Shown: positions 53,903 to 63,542 of the stretch, in pieces
Layout of the letters: the number at the start of each line of letters is the position of its first letter
Numbering within the stretch: the first letter of the stretch is position 1
Translations under genes and position numbers: made by a program
Source: JADMIH01 sp036399775
GTDB taxonomy: Bacteria; Chloroflexota; Chloroflexia; QHBQ01; JADMIH01
Assembly: GCA_036399775.1 (NCBI GenBank)
Contig: DASWMJ010000085.1
Location: 1 to 64,000, forward strand
Length of the DNA: 64,000 nucleotides
Direction of reading: 5' to 3'
Notes under the pieces: generated by a model
Told to the model about the DNA's origin: nothing
Databases searched by the model: none
What the model saw: the letters and a program-made list of their open reading frames with translations, nothing else

Positions 53903-55093
53903 CTACACCCCTTCCAGCACTTTGTTTTCGGAGGTCGCGCCTGCGGCCAGTTCCAGGATGCGATCAGCTACCGCGTCCCAGGTATGCCCCCGCAAGATAG
54001 TTTGTCTCGCGGCATGTCCCAGGCTGGCACGCAGATCGGGGTCGAGCCGCAGCTTATTAAGCGCCTCTGCTAGTGCGTCCGCATCGCCCGGCGGGCAGAG
54101 TAGACCGTTCACGCCGTCCTTTATCAGCCCTTTCAGTTGGCCGACCCGGCTGGCGACGACCGGCAGGCCCGCAGCCATGTACTCGTATACCTTCAAGGGC
54201 GAGAAGTAGAACTGCGCGAGGTTAGGGTAGGGTGCGACCGCCACGTCCATGCGAGCCAGCAGTCCGGGTATTTCCGCCGGGTCCACCGCGCCCGCAAAAT
54301 CGGTGGCAGAGAGCAATCCCTGTTCGGCAAGGGCATCTTCTATCCCTTCGCGCTGAGGCCCGTCTCCCACAATGAGAAGCCTGGCGCTATCGTCTCGCCG
54401 GTGGAGCTGAGCGAATGCCTCTACCAATATGGGTAGGCCGTGCCAGGGCTTGAGGGTACCCACGAACCCTACCGTGAAAGCGTTTTTAGGTTCGGGCTGG
54501 AATGTCTTTCTGCTCGTATCGAAGCGGCCTGGGTCCACCCCATTAGGTACAACATGCACGCGGCCCCGGACGCCGGGGAAGCAGCGCACGAGGTAATCTG
54601 CCACCTGGTCGGAGACTGCGAGCAGGGCGGTAGCGTTGCGGAAAGCCTTTTCCGCCACCCACTCCGCGAGCGCACGGTCCATCAGCCCGCGATGCTCGGC
54701 CTGCTCTTCGATCAGGGGCGCGTTGACCTCAAGGAGACCCGGCACTTCCCTGTCTTGTGCGTACTGCATCGCCATGAAGCTCCAGAGCGAGTAACGTTCG
54801 TACACGAGGTCGAACGGACCTTCCAGGTCGAGCGCGGCGTACAGGTCGCCGTTCTTCAGGAGGGCAGCCCGCTCGCTCCCGACCAGGGGGTCTTTGCTCA
54901 TAGGAGGCAACTGGTGTACGACTATCTCTTCCAGGTCGGCGGGCGGCTCGCCCCCTATGCGTGAGGCGAAGACTTCTACTTCCAACCCTCGCTTGCAGAG
55001 CGCACGGATTACCTCCTGCACGTGCACAGAGCAGCCCTTGCGCCCGTAGATGGGCACGCCGGGGTCGGCGCAAACATAGGCTACGCGCATCAT
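53903..55093 (-). CDS. Family 4 glycosyltransferase
   Basis: 396 residues, GT-B fold. RKGCSVHVQEVIRAL is the N-terminal acceptor-side loop, VPNGVDPGRF, TVGFVGTLKPWHG and the C-terminal EYMAAGLPVVASRVGQLKGLI donor-binding region are typical of GT4. It retains the EX7E arrangement around KVYEYMAAGLP. The ATG overlaps the upstream stop (ATGA) with GGAGG before it. Second of three glycosyltransferase-type genes in series. Confidence 0.9.
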   Translation of the reverse strand: MMRVAYVCADPGVPIYGRKGCSVHVQEVIRALCKRGLEVEVFASRIGGEPPADLEEIVVHQLPPMSKDPLVGSERAALLKNGDLYAALDLEGPFDLVYERYSLWSFMAMQYAQDREVPGLLEVNAPLIEEQAEHRGLMDRALAEWVAEKAFRNATALLAVSDQVADYLVRCFPGVRGRVHVVPNGVDPGRFDTSRKTFQPEPKNAFTVGFVGTLKPWHGLPILVEAFAQLHRRDDSARLLIVGDGPQREGIEDALAEQGLLSATDFAGAVDPAEIPGLLARMDVAVAPYPNLAQFYFSPLKVYEYMAAGLPVVASRVGQLKGLIKDGVNGLLCPPGDADALAEALNKLRLDPDLRASLGHAARQTILRGHTWDAVADRILELAAGATSENKVLEGV

Positions 55094-56334
55094 CTCACGC
55101 CTCCTACTGCCTCGATGCGCGCCGGGTCGGGAACGCCGAAGAGCGCGCGTAGCGTGGCGGTGTTGTGGTGAATATCAAACGATTGCTCGATCAGGCCCCG
55201 CGCTTCGGCTGCCAGCCTTCGGCCAAGTGCGCGGTCACTCAGCAGCCTCTCTATCGCCGCCGCAAGCGCGACCGGGTCGTGTTGGGGCACCATCAGGCCG
55301 GTCTCTTCATGGCGGAGCACTTCGGGGATGCCTGTAACGTCGGTGGCGATGCAGGGGGTACCCAGGGCCATAGCTTCGAGCAACACCGTCGGCAGGCCGT
55401 CGCGGTTGCCGTCCTCACCTACCACGCACGGCGCAGCGAAGACGGCGGCACCCTGTACGTGGGCAATTACCTCGCCCTGGGGTCGCGGGCCAATCATCTC
55501 GACCTTATCTCCCAGGCCCAGCCGCTCGATTTGAGCGCACAGGTCGGCTTCCAGTTCACCCGTGCCGATGATTTCGCACCGAAAGTCGCAGCCCTTATTG
55601 GCGAGGATAGCGCAGGCGTCTATCAGGTCGGCGAAGCCCTTCTTCTCCACGAGCCGACCCACCGCAAGCACTACAGGCGGGCGATGGTCGGGCGCTGTGA
55701 ACGGCAGGTGCCGCAGGTCGAGGCCGTTGTACACCCGCCGCACGCCCAGGGCAGCCGCGCCGTAAGTCTTGCGAAGATAATCGAGGTTGAATTCGCTGAC
55801 GGTGACGACCGCCTCCGCGTCGGCCAGCTTGCGCCGCAAGTCCTCCGGTTGCACGCTCTCGTGGAAGATGTCTTTCGCGTGCGCCGTAAAACTATAGGAG
55901 ACGCCACTCAATCTAGAGGCGAGCCGGGCAACCGCCGCCGCCACGTTGCCGAAGTGCGCGTGCAAATGCCCGATACCCCGGAGCCGTACCGCCTTGGCGA
56001 GAAGCAGCGCCTGGTAGACCACGCGCACGTCCTCGCCGCACGCCTCTTCCATAGTGCTCCAGACGCCGGGGAGCAGGTCGCCGGCCTCTTGCATGGCGGC
56101 CCACAGGTCCGCCGCCTTCAAGCCGTAGGCGGGCAGGTACGTCACGGGGGCGCGCACCTGGGAGATGGCGTCCTGGAAGTGGTCGTCGTTGGGCGGGTAG
56201 AGGGAGAATATATCTATCTCCAACCCCGCCGCTTCATGGGCGAGTATCTCATTTACGATGAACGTTTCAGAATAGCGGGGATAACGTTTGAGCACGTAGC
56301 CCACTCTGTTGCATCTAGTAGGCAGCATATTCAT
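55090..56334 (-). CDS. Family 4 glycosyltransferase
   Basis: About 414 residues, GT4. YPRYSETFIVNEILAHEAAG is the acceptor-side start, HAHFGNVAA, VRRVYNGLDL, VLAVGRLVEKKGFADL and LLEAMALGTPCIATDVTGIPE follow in the usual order. The ATG at 56334 (MNMLPTRC) is chosen over 56388, since the longer frame lies far inside the preceding gene. It overlaps both neighbours. Confidence 0.9.
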   Translation of the reverse strand: MNMLPTRCNRVGYVLKRYPRYSETFIVNEILAHEAAGLEIDIFSLYPPNDDHFQDAISQVRAPVTYLPAYGLKAADLWAAMQEAGDLLPGVWSTMEEACGEDVRVVYQALLLAKAVRLRGIGHLHAHFGNVAAAVARLASRLSGVSYSFTAHAKDIFHESVQPEDLRRKLADAEAVVTVSEFNLDYLRKTYGAAALGVRRVYNGLDLRHLPFTAPDHRPPVVLAVGRLVEKKGFADLIDACAILANKGCDFRCEIIGTGELEADLCAQIERLGLGDKVEMIGPRPQGEVIAHVQGAAVFAAPCVVGEDGNRDGLPTVLLEAMALGTPCIATDVTGIPEVLRHEETGLMVPQHDPVALAAAIERLLSDRALGRRLAAEARGLIEQSFDIHHNTATLRALFGVPDPARIEAVGGVR

Positions 56335-57721
56335 ATCCTCTAACGTGGATGCGGCACGACGCAGGCTGTCGCCGCGTGTCGAGCGCATCTCTAAGCAGGT
56401 TGGGAAGGCGGGAGAGGCCTTTCATATCGAGGCGATCTCGCACTGAGTCGAGGGGCCGGATGTCGCGCGCCAGCCAATCGCTGATGGCCTGGGGGGTCAC
56501 GCCGTCCGGGTGGAGCACATCGAGCAGGCCCATGTCGCGCAGCCTCTCGGCCCTGATCCACTGTTCGAGGCGCGGTTTGACCCTGGGCACGATAAGCGCA
56601 GGCTTACCGAAGGAGAGTATCTCGCAGGTCGTGTTGTAACCACCCATCGCGATAACACGGTCGGCGCGGCTCAGCAGAACCGCAGGCTCAGGCAGGAAAT
56701 CGAGCACGCGCAGCCTGGGCTGGGCGGACGCAATGGTGTGCAACCGGCGTTGCACGTCGGCAGGCATATAAGGCCCCGTAACGATCACGCCATAAGCGCC
56801 CGATGGCAATTTCACCTGGGCGAAGGCTTCGGCTAGCCGGTCGCCATCCTGTCCACCTCCGACCATGCAAAGCACGAGTCGTCCATACGGAAGGTGTAAA
56901 TCTCGGAACCGGCGGTTCGCGTCGTCACCGACAGCGCCCAATCGCTTGCACTGGTCCAGGTACCCTGTGTACCGTACTTTAGCCGCGATATCAGGCGAAA
57001 GACTATATTCATGCACCATGTCGTAGACGGCGGGGTCGCCGTAGACCCACACGGCATCGTAGTAGGCTCTCAGCGCGTCTTCATTACCATCTCGCCCCCA
57101 CTCCTTGTGGACAGCCTCCGGTTCATCGAGTACATCGCGCAGGCCCAGGACGCAACGGGTGTGGCCGCGAGCATGTAGATATTCGAGAGCCATGTTTAGC
57201 TCGCCGCCGATACCGCGCGGCACCTTGTCAACAATGAGCACGTCGGGGTCGAACGCCTGTAGAGCGGTGCGAATAATGTGCGCTCGCATGTTGATAAGCT
57301 CGTCAAAGGGCAGGTCGAGGCTGCGGGAGCGGTAGGAGCCGTTGCCGTCCTTTCGGAGGGCGGGCAGAGTCACGCAGTCTACGCCGGGCGGCATGCCGAA
57401 AGTACCGGCTTCGCCCGCGCCCGCGAGCATGAGCACCACCGAGTCGAGTGGCGGGCCTGCAAGCGTCTGAGCTATGAGGAGATTGCGGCGCATATGGCCC
57501 AGGCCCATCGCATCGTGCGAATAGAGGGCGATGCGGGGCTTGCGCGACAACTCACGTCCGTTTGCACCGGGGAAAATTGATTTTGGGATGGAGTTGCGAG
57601 CGTCGGTGAGAGCAGTGTGCGCTCTCAGGAGAGGGGCATTATCTTGGGTACGCTGTGGAGCGGAGCGTAAACCTTTAGTCTTGTCCCTACCTCGGCCGTT
57701 CCAGTCTAGTACGGGTTTCAT
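56315..57721 (-). CDS. MurG/GT28-like glycosyltransferase
   Basis: 468 residues. ALYSHDAMGLGHMRRNLLIAQ is the Gly-rich start of GT28-type enzymes, DVLIVDKVPRGIGGEL follows, and the C-terminal half has VIAMGGYNTTCEILSFGKPALIVPRVKPRLEQ, the donor-binding region. It is the first gene of the operon that includes the two GT4 enzymes, the exporter and the tandem kinase. The 57722-58207 stretch upstream has no gene; it contains an imperfect inverted repeat around AATAGCCTGA (57985-58054). Confidence 0.85.
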   Translation of the reverse strand: MKPVLDWNGRGRDKTKGLRSAPQRTQDNAPLLRAHTALTDARNSIPKSIFPGANGRELSRKPRIALYSHDAMGLGHMRRNLLIAQTLAGPPLDSVVLMLAGAGEAGTFGMPPGVDCVTLPALRKDGNGSYRSRSLDLPFDELINMRAHIIRTALQAFDPDVLIVDKVPRGIGGELNMALEYLHARGHTRCVLGLRDVLDEPEAVHKEWGRDGNEDALRAYYDAVWVYGDPAVYDMVHEYSLSPDIAAKVRYTGYLDQCKRLGAVGDDANRRFRDLHLPYGRLVLCMVGGGQDGDRLAEAFAQVKLPSGAYGVIVTGPYMPADVQRRLHTIASAQPRLRVLDFLPEPAVLLSRADRVIAMGGYNTTCEILSFGKPALIVPRVKPRLEQWIRAERLRDMGLLDVLHPDGVTPQAISDWLARDIRPLDSVRDRLDMKGLSRLPNLLRDALDTRRQPASCRIHVRGYEYAAY

Positions 57722-58207
57722 GGCAGGTCCTCGCCCGAACTCGAAAGCTGGGCTTAAGAAACAGATACGGGTATGGCCTCAGGAATATATCTCTAGCAGT
57801 TGTCGTACCAAACCTCTTCAGGAATCGTCGGCTGCTGAGTGGGAGGCCCTCTTCGGGGAGGAAGTCGGGTTCTTGAAGGAGGGAGGGTTGCTTGGAGGGG
57901 CAACCACTGGTGCGGGAGGAGTTTTCGCTACAAGTAGGGGCCGGGAGGAGAGGGAGCTAGTTGTAGTGTTCTTATGCTAGCTTGAATAGCCTGAATTACA
58001 CCTGAAGATTGCCCCCTACGACCTTAAGATTGCCTTAAGATTCATCAGGCTATTGAGGAGATAAGAATAAAGCGGCCTGATAGTGCTTGTTACGTGTCTC
58101 GTGCACAGCGGAAGGCCATCCCTCTGCCAGGGTAATTCGCCGCAACCCACAGTCTCCTTGTGGTGTGCATGCATGTCCACCGACGTGGCTGTCAGGCACA
58201 ACAAAAA

Positions 58208-58232
58208 GGCCCTGGTGTTTAGTACCAGAGCC
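58208..58232 (-). terminator. Original terminator of tRNA-Gln, separated from the tRNA
   Basis: Stem GGCCCTGGT/ACCAGAGCC (one mismatch) with a 7-nt loop, followed on the minus strand by TTTTTGT. It lies about 30 nt beyond the tRNA 3'-end copy at 58263-58304, the distance expected if this was the native end of the tRNA transcript before integration. Confidence 0.7.
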
Positions 58233-58262
58233 GTAATCACGCGTGCAATCAATATATTTCGG

Positions 58263-58304
58263 GGCTGGGGCGCAAGGATTCGAACCTCAATTTACTGATC
58301 CAGA
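58263..58304 (-). repeat. tRNA-Gln 3'-half copy (att-like site)
   Basis: 42 nt identical but for one base to 63592-63633, reaching from the CCA end through the T-arm and variable loop to the anticodon loop of the tRNA-Gln. Same orientation as the tRNA. This is the footprint left by a site-specific recombinase that crosses over in the anticodon region. It ends 5 nt before the stop codon of the next gene. Confidence 0.85.
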
Positions 58305-58309
58305 TTAGG

Positions 58310-58945
58310 TTAGTCCCCCTCGTAGCGGCTGACGCTGAACACCACGTAGTTGTATGGGATCATGTGCACCCTGGCGGCGGCGTCTACTATCTGGCCGTTG
58401 GACTGGTTGTACACCCACTGGCTCCAGTCCCATACTGTTTGTATCTTGTCCGGTATCTGCACTGCCAGGTATGACCCCTCGGCCAGCCTCGCACGGGCAG
58501 CGATGCTGCTGAAGTCCAGGCCCATGTAGAAGTCCTGTACCGGCACGTTGCGGTTGCGCGAGGCGATGCTCTTGGTTAGGCCCAGGGCCATCTGCGACAG
58601 CGGACCGATGGCTGGCTGCACCGTCTTTGCCAGCTTCAGCCCCTCCTTGAACACGTCCGACTCCAGGAAGCCCAGGAACGCCTCGTCGCTATTGTTCTTG
58701 ACGTTGACGGTGAAGCCCTTGAAGACGACTCCCTCGCTGCCGACATTGAGGCCCACGTAGATGGGGTATCCGATTATGGCCGCCTGCTGCCCCTTCATCA
58801 TCCGGTAGGTAGCGTTGAAGTGCAGAAAAGTAAAACGGAGAGTAGACTCCTACCATCCAGTGATGGCGTCCGCTACCAGTTCGTTGGGCTGGCTGTACAC
58901 ATGAACAAGGGCGTAATGCTTCGACTTGTAGTTGCTGGCTAGCAA
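58310..58945 (-). pseudogene. Uncharacterised gene interrupted by an in-frame TAG
   Basis: The intact part (58310-58801, 163 residues from MMKGQQAAIIGYPIYVGL) has no ribosome binding site and no credible start. The same frame continues upstream through coding-like sequence (FTFLHFNATYR), one TAG at 58850-58852, then KSKHYALVHVYSQPNELVAD, back to a TTG at 58943-58945 that overlaps the preceding stop codon (TTGCTAG). The whole would be 211 codons. It is the third gene of the CHAT operon. I do not recognise its family. Either the gene is broken by one point mutation or the TAG is read through. Confidence 0.55.
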
Positions 58946-59589
58946 TCCCTGTTCTGTACCGAATCTGCTACTAGCTCTATAGCCAAACGTCGAATATGGT
59001 CGGGCTTTCCTTCCGCAACCAGGACTGGTCTGACACCCTGATCATCCGTGATAACTGTAACACTCTGCGCCGTTTCATCAAGGAACAGCATGAAGGTGAC
59101 GTGCTGTGGCTTTGCTCTGGCAGGGAGGTAACCAAGAATATGGGCTATATCAGCAAGTCTATCCTCAGTAAGCCAACCCATTTCCGCCTCATCAACTTGA
59201 CCATGCGTCTGCATTATTTCGGTGCGCATGTCGTCTGGAGACTCTAGCGTGGCGGGACCAGACGGTAAACTGATGTTCTTGTTCTGAAGCTCCTTGGCTT
59301 TCACAGGAAAGAGTTGATCTGCGATACGTCTGACAAGCCAACCGATAATGGCAGTTGCTGTGGCACCTGACAATGTTGCTATTGCTTCTATCCACCACGA
59401 ACCATCTCTTGTGTAGAATTGCAAAGGATCCGGACTTTGTAGATCCCTCGCCCATTCTCTGATCCCCTCCTTAATTGCGGTCTTATCCTCCTCGCTTGGC
59501 TCTTCCAGGTAGCAGAGGAGGAGGCTGCACTTGACCATTGTTTGGGGTTCCGCGTTGTTCTTGCTGGCCATTTGACTCATGCTGTTCAT
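58939..59589 (-). CDS. Uncharacterised CHAT-operon partner with one hydrophobic segment
   Basis: 216 residues. The ATG at 59589 has AAAGGAG 7 nt upstream, so the gene starts 107 nt inside the end of the CHAT gene. Residues 65-90 (SWWIEAIATLSGATATAIIGWLV) form one hydrophobic helix that could insert in membrane. The C-terminal 100 residues look globular (HVTFMLFLDETAQSVTVITDD). I do not recognise the family. Position and membrane helix make it a candidate substrate or effector of the CHAT protease. Confidence 0.65.
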   Translation of the reverse strand: MNSMSQMASKNNAEPQTMVKCSLLLCYLEEPSEEDKTAIKEGIREWARDLQSPDPLQFYTRDGSWWIEAIATLSGATATAIIGWLVRRIADQLFPVKAKELQNKNISLPSGPATLESPDDMRTEIMQTHGQVDEAEMGWLTEDRLADIAHILGYLPARAKPQHVTFMLFLDETAQSVTVITDDQGVRPVLVAEGKPDHIRRLAIELVADSVQNRDC

Positions 59590-62500
59590 AATCTTCTCCT
59601 TTCAGAAGTCGTTGGAGATTTCTTCCCTTGCCTCTTAGCGGGTTCCGTTTACTTGTAGTGCCCCCTTCCTCTATCTCCTTCATGAGTTTCTCGATTTCTG
59701 CGATCAGTCCCTGTGTGTTCTCCACTGCTGCTGACGCCCCAGGGCCGAAGCCTGTGAAGTTACGTAGCGCAGCATCGGCGTACAGCAGCGCCTCCTCGAA
59801 GCGGCCTATCCTGGCGAGGGCACTGGCTATGTTGAACTGGGTATGGGCAGCGCCATACTTATCCCCCATGTGCTCTCGGTACCTGATAGCCTCCTGCCAG
59901 TGGCGCAGGGCGCGGCCAAAGTACTCATCGCTGCCCACCTCGTTGTAGATGAGGCCAAGCTGGTTGTGCGTCACCGCTAGGTCGGTCACCGCGCCGGAGG
60001 GCAACAGGGCAAGGGCCTGCATGTAGTACCCCAAGGCAACGTTGAGATGGCGCAGCAGATCTTCCTCTGGCTGCTCGGCGTCTCGCGCAGCCCTAAAGCG
60101 CTCGTAGGCTACGAGTCCAAGCTGGCTGTAGCATCCCCCGCGCCCGAGACGGTCGCGTTCATCAAACAGTTCGAGGCTGCGGCTGTACCAGCGCTCGGCT
60201 TGGTCCAGGTCGCGCAGTGCAAGCACATCCATGTAGGTGTGGGCTAGGTTGAAGGCGGTGATGGCCGCGAGAGGCTTGTCATTTATTCGAAACGCTAGGT
60301 CATAGCCCTCTTCGTAAGACCGAATACACTCCGCTTTGCCTTGCTCCCGTTGTATATCACCCAGTTGCACTACTGATGCAGCCAGCGTGCGTATCGCGTT
60401 CTTCTGCGTAGCATCCAACTCCTCCGGCGGTAGAGTCAGCAGAGGGGCGGCGCGCGCGCGGTTCCACTCCACACGTGCCCATTGGAGGCGCTCGGCCTCT
60501 TCCCACTGCCTGGCTGCCCGGGCGAGGAGCACGCGGTACTGGGTCACCAGGCTCCACTGCTCCTCGCGGCCCGTTAGAGGGCCGCCTGTGGCCGGGTCAA
60601 CGAAGTCGGGCAGGATCTCCTCCACCAGCCGCTGCCACACCCCATTGCGGCCTGTGTAGTCGTAGAGTGTCCTCAATCCCTGCATCGGGCCAATGATCCC
60701 ACCCCACCAACCGTTAGCCCGCGCCAACTGCCGTGCATGCAGCAGGTTCTCCTCCTCCGCGACCAGCGCCCCTATCACCTCCCGGTTGCCACGTTCATAC
60801 TGCTCAGTATAGTAGTTCCCCAGATGGCTGATCGCCTCCACATAGGCGCGGATGGGGGAGGTGGGATTGTCGCCGTAGTATTGGTCGAACAAGGCCTTGA
60901 AGAACCAGGGCAGGGCAGGATGAATCACATAGTAGCCACCGCCCAACGCGGTGAGCAGGCCCACCTCGGCGGCCCGGTCGAGCAGGGCGACGCCTGCCTC
61001 GCGGCTCAATCCGAGCACACTCGGCAGGCTCCACTCCACTTCGGGTGCGCCTATCAGCACCAAAGCGTCCACGTTCACAAAGCCCTGGAACATGTGCAGC
61101 AAGGCCAGTTGCCTGAGCTCCTCTTCGTTGAAGGCGTGGTTGAAGCCGTAGGAGAGGGAAGCTCCCAGCGACTTCACGCGTCCTTCGCTCTCCTCATCCT
61201 CGAAGGCCGCCTCACCCTTCCGCAGTTTGGCGACGTAGGTCTCGATCTGCTGCCTGGTGGAGAGATTGTCTCGTAACGCCTGGCCCACCACAACCGTAAT
61301 GGTGAGGGGGTTGCCCCCCGTGTAGCGCAGGAGGGGCCGCCAGTCCTCCACCTCGTCTATGCGCCGCCCGTACCTGGCGGCAAGCGCCTTGGCCAACTCC
61401 AGCCGCTCCTGCATCGGCATGGGCGGCATGGTCAGGCGGGCGGGAAGGTCGCCGAGCCACTTGCGCTCATCCCGCCGCGAGGTCAGCAGGAACCTGGCTT
61501 TGGTGTCCCGCGCGTCTCGCAGGAAGTCCAGCAACTCCTGCTGCTCTGGCGGCGGGAGGGTGGAGGGCGTGCCCTCCGGGAAGCCTGCCACCGGCTCCAC
61601 GTTGTCCCAAATCCACAGCATAGGCACCAGCCGTAGTAGTTGCAGGGCCACCTGCCGCCTCTGCCCGTCGTCCAGGGCCAGCCAGTGGATGCTGTTCCGC
61701 TCAAGGACGGGGCCGAATATCTGCCCCACTTGGTCCAGCACCCTCGCCAGCGGCTTGGGCCGCTCGAACAAGGTGAAGAGCACCGGACCCTCCACCCCTC
61801 CGGTGAGGGAGTACCACCGGGCGAACTCGGCTGCGGTGGTGGTCTTGCCACTCCCCGCGAAGGCGTGTAGCAGGACGATTCGGCGGCTGTCGAAGGCTCG
61901 GTCCAGGGCCAGCAGGGTTTCGTCCCGCCCGTAGAAGCCCACATCCGGTGGCCTGGGCAGGTCCTTATCCAGCGCGCCCCGTGCCTGCGTGGCGTCGGCA
62001 GCGTGGATGGTGATGTTGAGCGCGCCACCATCCTGCTGCCTCGGGAAGAGGGCGATTGGCGCTGCCTCGTACACCACAGGCACGGGCCAGTCCTGCAAGG
62101 GCAGAGGTTGGTGGGCGATAGAGCGCATAGGGTTATCGAACAGGCGGCGGCGACCCTCTCTCACTGCCTGCCCCAGGGTGTTACCCCGCACAAGGGAGGC
62201 ATACAGGTCGGCCACGAACTGAGCGCCTGTGACGACGTACACGTTGTAGCGCATCGCCACCACCCCTGCCACCCCAGCCTCTATCACCTCCTGCGATAAC
62301 GACTCGTATGCCCGTACTTTCGCGTGCGCGTCAAGCGTTCGGGTTTGCGCGGCCTCCCCTGCCTGAGAACCATCGCCCAGCTTGTCGGGCGCGGGTGGGG
62401 CCTCGGCGTGGGCAGAGCGGCAGGCGTTGAGTACCAGCAGGGGAACGCCCGCCTCCCTCAGCAGTGTGCCTAGATCGGGGCCGTCCACCAGGCGGATGTT

Positions 62501-63427
62501 GTGGGTGCTCTCCGGGTTCTCGAACAGCAGGTAGCCGCGCTGCCTCTCCCTGGGCTGGTGGGGGTACATGGCCTGCGGGGAGAACCTGGCGGGGTCGAAA
62601 GCTCCCAACCCCAGCTCGTTCAGATACCGCTCGATCTGCTCCTCTTTCTTCTGCTTGTCCCATTCATCGAATAGCCTCTGCACGTCGAGGAATGCGCCGT
62701 GCCCGTCGAAGTGAACCACGTGGTAAGGTTCGCCAGCGTCTTTGGCGTCCCGCAGCACCTGGGCCAGCCGGTCGTAAGTGGGAGGGCGCAGTACGTCAAG
62801 CTGGAAGTGCGCGCGCGCCTCCTCGCTCAGGCCCTTGACGATGCGGCTGGCGACCGAGCGGAAGGGCACGTCGTTGCGCCCACCAGGGCGACAGATCACC
62901 AGTAGGATGCGGATGGGGCCGGATTGGGTGCGTGGGATCAGGGGGTGGAGGGCGGGGTTGGGCAGGCTGCGCACGAAGTCGCCGGCGCGCAGGGCGAGGA
63001 GGGTTCCGGTAAGTGGGTCGCGCATCAATTCCCAGGGGATAGTAGTGGCGTCCACACCGCTGACTATTTCCACGCGGATGTCACTCAGGCGGGCGCGGAG
63101 GTCGGCCCACAGGAAGCGAGCATCTGCGTTTGTGCCAAATAGGCTGTTGAAGAGGTGCTCGCCCACCTCTTGCATCTTCTTCTCAACGTTCGCTGCTATC
63201 TTGGGTGCGGGGTCGGTGGGGTGCTCGAGGTAGTCCTCTAGATACCAGCGCAGTTGCTCTTGCTCCTGGGGGGTCAAGGTGAAGGTAAAGCTGGTTGGGA
63301 TGGGCGCATGGAACTGCTGACCGCCCTGGTAATCAAGCAAGACATGATAGGTGTCGCCGTGCCTGGCAGTCTGCATGATACGCAGCATCGGCCTCTCAGT
63401 ACGCGAGGTCGGGGTGAGACTTGACAT
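59483..63427 (-). CDS. CHAT-STAND-TPR protein
   Basis: 1314 residues. The CHAT caspase-like domain spans about 110-460 with catalytic His243 (HFDGHGAF) and Cys336 (LNACRSAHA). A STAND NTPase follows with Walker A AFAGSGKTTT (522-531) and Walker B PMLWIWDNVEP. From about residue 850 to 1260 lies a long helical TPR array, ending in a low-complexity Gln/Pro tail. This is the plan of NLR-like immune and cell-death proteases: the TPR part senses, the ATPase switches, the CHAT protease cuts. ATG at 63427 with AGGAG upstream. First gene of the islet next to tRNA-Gln. Confidence 0.9.
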   Translation of the reverse strand: MSSLTPTSRTERPMLRIMQTARHGDTYHVLLDYQGGQQFHAPIPTSFTFTLTPQEQEQLRWYLEDYLEHPTDPAPKIAANVEKKMQEVGEHLFNSLFGTNADARFLWADLRARLSDIRVEIVSGVDATTIPWELMRDPLTGTLLALRAGDFVRSLPNPALHPLIPRTQSGPIRILLVICRPGGRNDVPFRSVASRIVKGLSEEARAHFQLDVLRPPTYDRLAQVLRDAKDAGEPYHVVHFDGHGAFLDVQRLFDEWDKQKKEEQIERYLNELGLGAFDPARFSPQAMYPHQPRERQRGYLLFENPESTHNIRLVDGPDLGTLLREAGVPLLVLNACRSAHAEAPPAPDKLGDGSQAGEAAQTRTLDAHAKVRAYESLSQEVIEAGVAGVVAMRYNVYVVTGAQFVADLYASLVRGNTLGQAVREGRRRLFDNPMRSIAHQPLPLQDWPVPVVYEAAPIALFPRQQDGGALNITIHAADATQARGALDKDLPRPPDVGFYGRDETLLALDRAFDSRRIVLLHAFAGSGKTTTAAEFARWYSLTGGVEGPVLFTLFERPKPLARVLDQVGQIFGPVLERNSIHWLALDDGQRRQVALQLLRLVPMLWIWDNVEPVAGFPEGTPSTLPPPEQQELLDFLRDARDTKARFLLTSRRDERKWLGDLPARLTMPPMPMQERLELAKALAARYGRRIDEVEDWRPLLRYTGGNPLTITVVVGQALRDNLSTRQQIETYVAKLRKGEAAFEDEESEGRVKSLGASLSYGFNHAFNEEELRQLALLHMFQGFVNVDALVLIGAPEVEWSLPSVLGLSREAGVALLDRAAEVGLLTALGGGYYVIHPALPWFFKALFDQYYGDNPTSPIRAYVEAISHLGNYYTEQYERGNREVIGALVAEEENLLHARQLARANGWWGGIIGPMQGLRTLYDYTGRNGVWQRLVEEILPDFVDPATGGPLTGREEQWSLVTQYRVLLARAARQWEEAERLQWARVEWNRARAAPLLTLPPEELDATQKNAIRTLAASVVQLGDIQREQGKAECIRSYEEGYDLAFRINDKPLAAITAFNLAHTYMDVLALRDLDQAERWYSRSLELFDERDRLGRGGCYSQLGLVAYERFRAARDAEQPEEDLLRHLNVALGYYMQALALLPSGAVTDLAVTHNQLGLIYNEVGSDEYFGRALRHWQEAIRYREHMGDKYGAAHTQFNIASALARIGRFEEALLYADAALRNFTGFGPGASAAVENTQGLIAEIEKLMKEIEEGGTTSKRNPLRGKGRNLQRLLKGEDYEQHESNGQQEQRGTPNNGQVQPPPLLPGRAKRGG

Positions 63428-63542
63428 GCCATGCTCCTATAGTGCAAGTTATACATATGAAATTACTCTCAGGGCGAGTATAGCACTACTAGGACAAGTA
63501 TAGCAAAGCTAGGGGTTGCATAGTTGTCTACAGCAGCCAAAT

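Noticed and set aside
57531..57980. Plus-strand open frame at the start of the GT28-like gene
   Set aside because: No ribosome binding site, composition like shadow frames, overlaps a recognisable gene start.
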